DNA from: Gnetum montanum | Lineage: Eukaryota; Streptophyta; Gnetopsida; Gnetales; Gnetaceae | Assembly (NCBI GenBank): GCA_015680685.1 | Contig: MNCI01009600.1 | Coordinates: 1-29,284 of the forward strand | Direction of reading: 5' to 3' | Length of the DNA: 29,284 nucleotides | Shown: piece after piece, positions 20,811 to 29,284 of the stretch | How positions within the stretch are numbered: the first letter of the stretch is position 1 | Layout of the letters: each line of letters opens with the position of its first letter | Notes under the pieces: model-generated | What the model was told of the DNA's origin: nothing | Database searches by the model: none | Seen by the model: the letters and a program-made list of their open reading frames with translations, nothing else | Translations under genes and position numbers: made by a program

Positions 20811-21940
20811 TGTTGACCTTTTGGTATGTCAAAATGATAAGAAAAATGAAGCATAAGGATGTTTTGTGTTTGTGTAATTATTATGTTTATAGGAAAAGAT
20901 TATGAATAAAGAATTCATAGAACATGCAGATGGACTCATAAGAAAAGTTCTTGGATTAAGGTAAGAAGACATGTAGAAGCTTAAGAACATGGACAAGGAA
21001 CAAAGATTTCAAAGTGCAAAGGGAGCTAAAGAAAGATAGCTCCAGGAAATAATAGACTTCTTAGCAAAATTGAAGGTCGCATAAGATAAGACATCTCTAG
21101 AAAATAGTAGACATATTTATGGAAATAAAGACATCTTTCATGAGAATAAGACATCTTTATAGAATGAAGGTTTGATGTAGAAAGACATCTTAGTCTTGAA
21201 GAAGACATCTTTCCAAAATGAAGGTTCATTACCAAAAGACATCTCAGTATTGGAGAAGACATCTCTAGTGATTGTTAATTAGCCATTGCACAAATTCTAA
21301 GCTAATTTTGGAAATATATTAGCTATAAGAAGACTTCATTTTCATTGGAAAATGTGTAAGTATTATGTACTATCAGTTATATTCATCAAGAAATCATTGT
21401 AATCATTGTTGCTCCTCATTGTAAAATATTTTGTTTATTGTAATTGGTCAAAATGAGCTGTACCTCAAAATACAAGGATAAACAAACATAGTTGCATTAT
21501 TTCCCTGTTATTATTGTTCTTTTTTATTGCCCTATTGGATGGATGTACTTCTTGTAGGAAGGCATCTTGCTTGAGCTTCTTGGAACCTTATGGGATTGAG
21601 TGTTTCTGTAGCACCAAAACACTCTAGAGTAGAACTCAAGTTGTAAAGGTAGTGGGATTCTATAAACCACATTCTAAGCTTTTCAAGGCCTTACAAGGTT
21701 GAGTGGATTTTTAGTGTCAAATCACTTTAGAGTGGAGCTTAGTGCTTGTGCAGTTTGTGGTACCTTTCAAACCACATTTCAGAGTAACAAAGATCATAGG
21801 TGTTCTTGTAAACTACCCTATGAGTGTAGACTACCAAGTTGGGAAACCACCTTAGATTTGGTGTGTGTGCTTTGTCTCAAATGAATTTTAATCTTTGGAA
21901 ACTAATTCATCCCCCCTTCCCCCCACTTCTAAGTTTAACA
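20811..21940 (+). repeat. 5' LTR of C1 (1130 bp)
   Basis: It starts TGTTGACC and ends GTTTAACA, nine bases before the PBS. It holds seven exact AGACATCT motifs between 21089 and 21264. The region around 21420-21480 (cattgtaaaatattttg...) is the likely R/polyadenylation area. 'tggaaccttatgggattgagtg' and 'aggccttacaaggttgagtgg' are a short internal direct repeat in U5. A C-rich run (21911-21925) lies near the end. Confidence 0.88.
21089..21264 (+). repeat. AGACATCT motif array in the C1 LTR
   Basis: Exact AGACATCT occurs at 21089, 21129, 21149, 21183, 21203, 21237 and 21257. Around it, a loose unit resembling 'aagacatcttt...gaatgaaggtt' repeats. The 3' LTR has a decayed version (about 26495-26725), and the internal region repeats the motif at 23916-24042. 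Confidence 0.85.
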
Positions 21941-21949
21941 ATCCTTAAG

Positions 21950-21962
21950 TGGTATCAAAGCC
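21950..21962 (+). other. Primer-binding site of C1 (initiator-Met tRNA type)
   Basis: TGGTATCAAAGCC matches the common plant Copia PBS TGGTATCAGAGC with one G-to-A change. Confidence 0.85.
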
Positions 21963-21997
21963 TAGTACTCTTCTTCATCAACTTTAAAGAGTGAACA

Positions 21998-23800
21998 ATG
22001 GAGGGGACATCCTACAAAAATCCACTCATGTTTGATGGATTTGACTTCACCTATTGGAAAGCTATAATGCAAGGATTCTTTGAATCCATGGAATTTGAAG
22101 TTTGGATGTTAATCCTTAAAGGCTACGCTCTGCCTATCGACAACTCCACTAGGATCATCAAGCCTTGCAACAAAAGCAAAGAATTGTTTATATTGCACTT
22201 TGAATAAATTTGAATTTAATAGAGTATCAGGATGTAAAATAGCCAAAGAAATTTGACAAACTTTAGTAGCTACATATGAAAGAACCTCTATTCTCAAGCA
22301 ATATAAGATGATAAGCTTAAAATAAAAGAAGGTGAGAAAATAAAAGGTTACTTCTCTAGAGCAAATGATATCGTTGTCACTATTAGAGTTACTAGTAAAG
22401 ATTTTCCCAAGAGTGATGCCATCATAAAAATGATTAGAACTCTTCAACTAGAGTTCACATCGAAAGTCATGGCTATGGAAGAAATCAAAGATTCCTTAAC
22501 TCTAAAATTTGAAGAGCTTCAAAGTGCTTTCATTACTTATGACATGAATCTCATAAGCCAAGGATCCATCCAAGAAAAACCCATTGCTCTAACAACTTCC
22601 TCTAAGAAAAAGGATCTCAATGAGCATGATGATGGCAATGAAGGTAAGGTTCCATTTCTCACAAGAAGCTAAAATTACTGATAACCAAAAGAAACAAAGG
22701 GACACATCATTAAAGATCCAATCTATACAAAGGTATAAATGTTTTGAATTTTAACTTAGAATTCTCTTTCATAGAATGTTGGATTTGTGGAGAAAAAGAC
22801 CATATGGCCATCAAATGTCTAAGCAATATCAGGTTGTAGCCTAAGAATAGATCCATTAACAAGATGAATAAAACCAACTTCTATACAAGTTGGGATGATG
22901 GGAAGAAGAGTGAGGAAGAAGTAAAGAATGATGCAAAAAATTATTACCTAATTGACATGGCCCTCATTGATGATGACACTAATTCATCAAATGATGATCT
23001 TAATGATGAAGAGAGGTTTGATCTTTTATGCAATGAGTTTTTTCCATTTCAAAATCTTTGTAATAAGATAAATAAACAAGTTAAATCTAAGGATTAGGAA
23101 ATATCATTGTTGAATTTAATTGTCTCTAATCTTACTAAAAAACTATTAGACATAAGGGCTAAGAATGAAAAACTCACCTCATCCTTTAAAATAGGACAAA
23201 GTGGAAGTTGCAGACATCAAATTAGTAAATGAAAGATTGGTAAAGGGAAAGGAATCCCTTCATATGATGCTAGGATAAGGAAGAAGTCCATATGATAAGA
23301 GTGATCTGGAACATTTCATGCAAGAGCAATCATCTTCTATAAAACCATCACAAAAAAATGATCCTCCAAAAGAAAAAGGTAATACATAAATATCAAAGGA
23401 AGCTCCTATCCATCAAAATAGTCCTACAAGGCTTGATCATCCTAATTTCTCATACTACCATAGGAGAATTAGGTGCTATTATTGTAACAAATTAGGACAT
23501 AAATAATGGGATTGCAATCTCAAGTATTATCATATAAATAGTTGGTCATATCATAGGACTTCTTGGTGTTATTAAAGTACATCAAGAAATGATTTTTTGT
23601 AGGATCATAGTGGAGATTGGACGTCAACTCAAAAGAACAAAGAAACCAAGAAAGAATGGAGAATGAAAAGGTAGGAACAAGGGAATTAGGATATTCTTGC
23701 TAACAAATTCATAAGAGGAAGTAAAGACTTGGACATTGAAGAAGTTCAATTAAGAAAAGAATCCTCAAAAGAGGAAGTTCCTTCTCTAGCTCTCTAAGTA
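21998..23800 (+). pseudogene. C1 Copia-type gag relic with two zinc knuckles
   Basis: The ATG at 21998 lies 35 bases after the PBS. 'NPLMFDGFDFTYWKAIMQGF' and 'EVWMLILKGY' (to about 22125) are the hallmark start of Copia gag proteins. After a frameshift near 22200, 'FNRVSGCKIAKEI' and 'LVATYERTSILKQYK' follow. Next is 'AIIKMIRTLQLEFTSKVMAM' with 'LKFEELQSAFITYDM' (22405-22545), the usual capsid end. The first knuckle, CWICGEKDHMAIKC (22777-22818), is C-x2-C-x4-H-x4-C. The second, at 23474-23515 (CYYCNKLGHK, a stop, then WDC), has the same spacing. Charged linkers surround them. Stops and frameshifts mean it is a relic. Having two knuckles is unusual for Copia gag but fits some plant lineages. 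Confidence 0.85.
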
Positions 23801-23915
23801 CTATTACTTTTCAATAGTATAGTAGGTAAGTAGAGTTAAGTTTTCATTTTTGCAAGTATCTATTAAGACTATAGTGCATTGGAAGCTTTTCCCAAACCCC
23901 ATCCTATTTTTGCAA

Positions 23916-24042
23916 AGATGTCTCTTCAAAATGAAAGATGTCTATATGAAGACATCTACTCATAAACAAAGACATCTCTTTGATTTCTCTTACTTCACAA
24001 GAAAGATGTCTACTATTATTTTAAAACATGGATAAGACATCT
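23916..24042. repeat. Internal AGACATCT/AGATGTCT cluster in C1
   Basis: Six exact copies of the LTR motif in mixed orientation: AGATGTCT at 23916, 23936 and 24004; AGACATCT at 23950, 23970 and 24035. They lie between the gag relic and the second ORF relic. Confidence 0.85.
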
Positions 24043-24149
24043 TCCCTCTATAAAATATGTCTTCTTTTTTGTTCAAAGCCCTTGTTCATCGCCAATATTA
24101 AAGTCAAAACCCTCATTTCTTTGTCATATTCTTTCATTTGACCCCATAG

Positions 24150-25740
24150 AGACAACTAGGGCTCCACCATCTATAGTGATTTTGTCAAAGATGACCCACA
24201 AGAAGGTTGAAACATCTAGGAAATTGCCAAAGAAGAAATGTAGGGGAAGTTCCAATAGCACTCCACCCACTTGCATGTCCCAATTCCACAATGCAAAGTG
24301 CAAAACATAGGTTTGAGGTCACTCAAACTGCTAGCATCATTACTAAATGTTCTTTGTCATTCCCTACCCATAACAAACTACATTGATGGATTACTTTAAA
24401 TCTTTGAGCTAGGGCTCTTTCATTGCAATGAATTTTCTATTATAATATTGTTATTACAAATGTTGTTGTTGGGAAAATCACTTCCATGATTAGAGGTCTT
24501 CTCATCAAGGTCTCTCCCCAAGTTTTGAATGCAATCCTTGGGATCTCCAATCCCAATGTCTTCTAAGTAATCATTGATTCAATGTAGGAAATTTATTCAA
24601 ATGGTATCATGCCTGTAGCATATCATGAATTTTGTAATGTATTGTTTGGGAAAGATGCTACATTTGATAAAGGTCATGTTGATAGGAGCATGATGACTCT
24701 TGATGCTTCCACATTATCTCTTATTGTATTATATAGCAATATGGTAAAATGAGAAAGTTACAGTTACCTATTGTCACCCCAAGCTAATGTTCTTTATTGT
24801 TTCCTCATAGGGCTGCCACTAGATCTGTGACATACACTTTGTTAGGACATGTTGAGTCTATTTACCAAAGACCGAATCCTTGGACATGTTTACCTCATCA
24901 ATTACTTGAGCTATAAAAAATATGTGCCTATTACAAAGATGCCTTTGCTCAAAGGCAAGAGGAGCCTTAGTGAATATGTTAAGAAGAGGAGTCTTCCACA
25001 TGTGGTTGAAGTAGGACCTAGCACTAGATAATAGAAGAAGAAGAAGAAGGCATCTCCCTAGATAAGCAGATGAAAATCCATAGGTGCCCTAATCAATTCT
25101 TCACTAAAGAAGCTTCTCTAATATTTTTCATGAGCCATTAGGAAGCTTGGGAGAAACCTCTCTTATGTAAGAGTTTAGATACAACTGGAATTCCACCTTC
25201 TTTCAATGGGTAGGGGTTTGAGGAGGTTACTACTACTCCTATTTATGAAAATGAGGAGAATTTTCTTGTCCCATCAATGCATTCTATATTAGCAAATCCT
25301 TCATGTGCTTATGACTCAAGGATGAAATCAAATTCAGAGCCAAAGACACTACCAGCTTAGATCTAAGGGAAGCAAAGGAAGCTTCATGTTCCCATGCAAT
25401 AGCTTAAACATCATGGTCCTATGTCACTTATCCATTTATTTTCTTCATCAACTAATGCTTATAACTCATTTAAGCAATGGGCTATGAAGAGTACCTTTAT
25501 TACCATGTTCCAATTAATACCAGCTGAGCAACCTCTAGTTTAGCCAGATCCTATAGTTTCATCTTGATTTTGAGTGAAACTTCATCCCCGATGAGATCTC
25601 ATCCAGTAGATTGTATCCTCTTATGAGGACATGAAGTAATCAAGTTGACAAAGCACTAGTAGTGATGACAATGATGAGGAGACTTATTGTCAATCCAAAG
25701 TAGTAGAGGGGTCATAATCTAAGGTTGTGACTGAGGCTAG
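24150..25740 (+). pseudogene. C1 second ORF relic, 'plant transposon protein' type
   Basis: The basic start 'MTHKKVETSRKLPKKKCRG' is at about 24190-24250. 'FYYNIVITN', 'GKITSMIRGLLIKVSPQVLNAI' and 'LGISNPNVF' (24434-24562) then follow the pattern F-Y-x-N-(x)n-V/I-R-G-x-x-I-x-(V/F)-S-x-x-x-(L/I)-N-x-(I/L)-L-G-(I/L), which I associate with the plant-specific 'putative plant transposon protein' family. 'ANVLYCFLI' (about 24786), 'LFTKDRILGHVYLINYL' (24856-24910) and 'KGKRSLSEYVKK' follow in an order compatible with the family's middle. After about 25030 only a decayed tail with an acidic patch (near 25650) is visible. Role unknown. It occupies the place where protease, integrase and RT would stand in a full Copia element. 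Confidence 0.5.
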
Positions 25741-26256
25741 TGATTAAAAACCTTAGGAGGTTATTTTTCTCTCTTCTTTTCATTGTTGTCCAAAATAGGG
25801 AAGAAGTTTTTTTTTCTCACATATGTTATTTTTGGTATTTTTCACATATGTGATGCTAGAGAGATGAATATGATTGACGTGGTGCTATATATATGGTTGT
25901 TTTAATGGTTGTGGATTTTTGTGGATAGTTGCCCACATGATAGTTTGTGGATGAGTTATAGACAAATGGTGTTTTCCCTTGATATCTCTATGTGGTGTGC
26001 TTTTGATCTTTACTTTTGCATTTGCATCATTTTATTTTCTTCATGTTTTACAAAACAACCTTCAACCTCTATGCTTTATCATAGTCCCTAGCTACCATAG
26101 GAATTTATATGTCTTAATATATTTATTGGTTTTTAAAGCTAAGTTTATGTGCTTTGTCCTTTCTAATGTTGTTGAAAAATGGGGAGGGTATAGTTATGGA
26201 TATATTTGGATATTGGCATGTCTACTAATCCATTTTCTCAAGTTTTGAACTTCACC
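25741..26256 (+). other. C1 3' non-coding region
   Basis: A T-rich sequence leading to the PPT. Open stretches at 25909-26248 translate to hydrophobic, low-complexity peptides explained by the T-richness. No gene is supported. Confidence 0.55.
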
Positions 26257-26268
26257 AAAAAGGGGAAG
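26257..26268 (+). other. Polypurine tract of C1
   Basis: AAAAAGGGGAAG ends two bases before the 3' LTR start at 26271. This is the usual site of plus-strand priming. Confidence 0.85.
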
Positions 26269-26270
26269 TT

Positions 26271-27359
26271 TGTTGACCTTTTGGGATGTCAAAATGTTCA
26301 GAAAAATGAAGCACAAAGATTTACATGTGTTTGTGTAATTGTTGTGTTTACCTGACAAGATTTTGAATAAGGAATTCATAGAACATGAGGATGGAATCAT
26401 AACCAAAGTACTTCAATTGAGGCAAGAAGGCATGCAGAAGCTTAAGAACATGGACAAGGAATGAAGATTTCAAACTGAAAAGGAGGCTAAAGAAAGATGT
26501 CTCTAGGAAACAATAGACATCTTGAAAGAATTGAAGGTAGCATAGGAAAAGACATCTCTAGAAAATAGTAGACATATTTTTGAGGAGAAATATGTATTTC
26601 ATGAGAAGAAGATAGTTGCAAAATGAAGGTCTGATGAAAAAAGACATCTTAGTCTTGAAGAAAACATCTTTCTAGAATGAACGTTCATTATAGAAAGACA
26701 TCCTAGTCTTGGAGAAAATGTCTCTAGTGATCATTAACTAGTCATTGCATGAATTCTGAAGTCATTTCAAAAACATATTGGCTATAAGAAGACTTCAATT
26801 TCATTAGGAAATGTACAAGTATTAATTACAATAAATTATATTCATCAAGAAATCATTATATTCATTGTTTCTCCTCATTGTACAATCTTTTGTCTATTGT
26901 AATTGATCAAAGTGATGTATACCTCAAAGTACAAGGATCATCAAACTTAGTTGCATTATTTCCTTACAATTGTTATTCTCTTTTGTTGTCTTGTAGGATT
27001 TATGTGCTTCTTACAGGAAGGCATCTTGTTTAAGCTTATCAAGATCCTATGGGATTGAGTGTTTTTGTAGTCCCAAAACACTCTAAAGTAGAGCTCAAGT
27101 TGTAAAGGTTTTGGGATCCTATAAACCACATTCTAAGCTTGTTGAGACCTATAGGGTTGAGTGTATTCATAGCTTTGAATCACTCTAGAGTAGATCTTAG
27201 AGCTTGTACATGGTATGGTATCCTTCAAACCACATTTAAGAGCAACAAAGTCTAAAAGGTATGCTCATGAACTACCCTCCAAGTGTGGACTACCCAAGTT
27301 GGAGAACCATGTTAAATTTTTTTTGTGCTATATCTCAAATGAATTTTTATCTAAGAAAC
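26271..27359 (+). repeat. 3' LTR of C1, end missing
   Basis: It aligns with the 5' LTR from 'tgttgaccttttgggatgtc' through 'ctcaaatgaatttttatct'. It breaks off about 45 bases short of the 5' LTR end and goes directly into T3 gag at about 27361. Confidence 0.85.
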
Positions 27360-27360
27360 A

Positions 27361-28580
27361 AAAGCACATATACTTAATCCAAGATTCATCAAAAAGAAAA
27401 TGCCAAAATGGTTACCTTACCCTCAAGGTAACTATCGACAAACCTTCCAACTAGCATACTATCCAAGTGAAGCTTATCCACAACCATAAGAGTAGTATCA
27501 TCAATAGTGGTAGCAACCATAATCATGGGTGATGCCACCACCAAGACAGCAGTACCCATATTGACAACTAGACCCTTATGGATACTATGTTCAGCATCTA
27601 ATATCTCTAGGAAATGCAGTAGTTTAAACTTTTCAATAGTATATACTAGAATATTATAGATCAATACCTTTAAGGATGGATTCCAACCCATATGTGTATT
27701 AATAAGTGGTTGGTCCATTAAGTCAACATTCTAACCCTCTACCACCTATACCACCACCTATAATGTAGGGAGAGTTGTAGTCATAGCCCTGGCGAAAGAA
27801 TGCTATAAGGGCAATGAATATACAAAGATAGGATCATACTCGCAATACGAAAGAAAAAGCAATGAAATGTCCTTTCTTTAGGACAATTCTAGAAAAAGTT
27901 GGTAGAGTAAGGACCTTATTAAATCATGTTCCTTATATAAATGATCCTCCTACAAACACTCCACTTTTTCAATAATCAAGTCAAGAGAGTGTGACTATCA
28001 TGCTAACTAAAATGGCATTAGACCAAATAAATGCAAGAACTCTTCCTAAGAAAAGAATTAATTTAGGTATTCCTCTAATTTATTTACAAATGTTTGGAAA
28101 TTCACCATGCAAGGCTTTACTAGACTTAGGTTCTGGAATGAATTTGATTGCCCAACAAACATAGAAGGCATGGAACCTACCACCCTTAAATAAGTGCAAC
28201 ATAAGGTTAGAGCTAGTAGATCAATCTATTACCATTCCTCTAGAATAGATAGAAGATATAGTGACCACTATCAATGTATTGTCTTATCCATTGGATTTCT
28301 AGGTGATTGACATGAAGAAGAATAATAAGGAATTTCCTATCATTATGGGAAGAGTATGGCTTAGCACAATAGATGCTAAGTTAGGAAAAAGAGATTTATC
28401 TATGGAAATCTCCAAAGAAGATGTGAAAAGAGCCATACATATGCATAGAATTCCATGCATAACTAAAGATAATGAAGGATGTAGTTGTGGGCCAAAAATT
28501 CAAGGTGTCAACACCATCCTTACACCAATCCATAATAGATGTGAGTTAAGGATCATAGAACTTAGATGGAGGGATGAATA
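27361..28580 (+). pseudogene. T3 gag 3' part and protease relic
   Basis: It resumes at 'tacttaatccaagattc', aligning with T2 about 65 bases beyond the C1 insertion point. 'WLPYPQGNYRQ' and 'QYPY-QLDPYGYYVQ' (27410-27595) match the Pro/Gln/Tyr-rich gag tail of T2. The protease follows: 'NLGIPLIYLQMF', active site 'ALLDLGSGMNLIA' (about 28113-28152) with D-L-G intact, 'ITIPLE', a stop, 'IEDIVTT', and 'FPIIMGRVWLSTIDAKLG' (28329-28385). A Cys pair (C-S-C) near 28480 and a stop at 28579-28581 follow. At least three stops fall within the protease. It is the only copy here that keeps the catalytic Asp. Confidence 0.85.
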
Positions 28581-28595
28581 AGTTCCCCCAAAAAA

Positions 28596-29284
28596 TGTTG
28601 AGACAAAGCACACATACCAATTTTAACGTGGTGTTCCAACTTTGGTAGTTCATACTCAAAGGGTAGTTTTATAGCATACCTCTAAACTTTATTAATCTTA
28701 AATGTGATTTTAAGGGTACCACACCTTGTGCAAGTTTTAAGATCTACTCTAGAGTGATTCAATGCTACTAATCCACTCAAACCCACAAGGTCATAACAAG
28801 CTTAGAAGTGTGGTTTCTAGGATCCCACAACCTTTACAAATTAATCTCCACTCCAAAGTATTGTGGCACTACTCCAACACTCAATCCTATAGGATCCCAA
28901 TAAGCTCAATAAAGATGACCTCCTACAAGAAGCACATTAATCCCGTACGGCAATAAAACAAAATAACAATTATAAGGAATGAATGCAACTAAGTTTGCTA
29001 ATACTTGTAGTTTGAGGCACATCTCACTTTAATTAATTACAACAAACAAACGATAGTACAATGAGGAACAATAACAAAAGAATGATAATTACAATGATTA
29101 CTTGATAATTACACTTTAAAGTATACAATGCTTGCACATTTCCTAATGGAATGAAGTCTTCTTATAGCTAATATGTTTTTGAAATCACCTCAAAATTCGT
29201 GTAATAGCTATTTAACAGTCATTGAAGATGTCTTCTTTAAGGCTAAGACATATTTTCTTTAGGAAATATTTCTTTGAAGAGACA
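28596..29284 (-). repeat. Second C1-family LTR, - strand, runs off the window
   Basis: It begins on the + strand with TGTTGAGACAAAGCACACA, the reverse complement of the end of a C1-type LTR (compare 21850-21870). Further matches follow: 'ctactctagagtgattcaatg' (U5), 'cctataggatcccaataagc', and 'ttcttatagctaatatg' near 29158, the reverse of 26768-26790. About 690 of an expected 1,100 bases are visible. It could be a solo LTR or one end of a full element. Confidence 0.85.

Larger units (their letters stand above)
20811..27359 (+). mobile_element. Element C1: Copia-like, non-autonomous LTR element
   Basis: Two direct LTRs (20811-21940 and 26271-27359) begin with the same 'tgttgaccttttgg'. The PBS TGGTATCAAAGC at 21950 is of the initiator-Met type used by Copia elements. 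A purine tract AAAAAGGGGAAG precedes the 3' LTR. The 4.3-kb interior holds a Copia-type gag with two zinc knuckles, then an ORF relic of the plant-transposon-protein type. No protease, integrase or RT signature could be read on either strand. It sits in the T3 gag. The 5-bp left flank is caatg, but its right partner was lost with the 3' LTR end and about 65 bases of T3. By eye the LTRs differ about every 6-8 bases, so the insertion is old. Confidence 0.85.
17940..28595 (+). mobile_element. Element T3: Ty3/Gypsy-related element, split by C1 and cut on the right
   Basis: T3 has a 5' LTR (17940-18814), a tRNA-Asp-type PBS, and gag from 18960. C1 interrupts gag at 20810; gag resumes near 27361 and runs into a protease at 28085-28440. 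A - strand Copia-like LTR starts at 28596 and ends what can be seen of T3. Whether RT and integrase follow beyond the window is unknown. Confidence 0.8.

Noticed and set aside
26490-26730. TGTCTC auxin-response-like motifs in the C1 LTR
   Set aside because: The 6-mer appears only where AGATGTCT is followed by C. It is not consistently present in the arrays, so no claim is made.

Overview
The window looks like intergenic DNA from a large, repeat-rich land-plant nuclear genome. I find no intact host gene, rRNA, tRNA or CRISPR array. Almost all of it can be read as decayed LTR retrotransposons inserted into one another. The support is plant-type primer-binding sites (tRNA-Asp type for the Ty3/Gypsy elements, initiator-Met type for the Copia-like element), TATA-bearing LTRs, and gag/pol relics full of stops. 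The species cannot be named from this sequence.

Layout, left to right. (1) 1-990: AT-rich DNA without a gene. (2) About 991-9100: element T1, a Tat/Athila-like Ty3/Gypsy element on the + strand. It has a 5' LTR, a PBS, and gag, protease, RT, RNase H and integrase relics in order. Its integrase is split by a clean solo LTR on the - strand (7485-8346) with a 5-bp target duplication. I found no 3' LTR for T1. (3) About 9526-10118 and 17016-17580: two halves of an ORF relic resembling the plant 'putative plant transposon protein' family. They are separated by element T2. (4) 10119-16838: T2, a related element carrying gag and protease only. Its LTR/3' end is partly tandemly duplicated and runs into a 177-base assembly gap (16839-17015). 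(5) 17940-28595: T3, another element of this group, with LTR, PBS, gag and protease. Its gag is split by a Copia-like element C1 (20811-27359). C1 has two LTRs, a PBS, a PPT and a gag with two zinc knuckles. Where pol should be, it has an ORF relic of the same 'plant transposon protein' type. (6) 28596-29284: part of a second LTR of the C1 family, on the - strand, cutting T3 just after its protease and running off the window.

The order of events inferred from the nesting is as follows. T1, T3 and the plant-transposon-protein ORF are the older layers. T2 entered that ORF, the solo LTR's parent entered T1, and C1 plus a second C1-family copy entered T3. Decay is dominated by C-to-T and G-to-A transitions. 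This shows in the primer-binding sites and in stop codons aligned between paralogues, and it fits long-term cytosine methylation. Nothing here looks able to move by itself now. The points most worth following are the gag-protease-only T2, the Copia-like C1 with a non-pol ORF, and the palindromic GATATC arrays upstream of the LTR TATA boxes.
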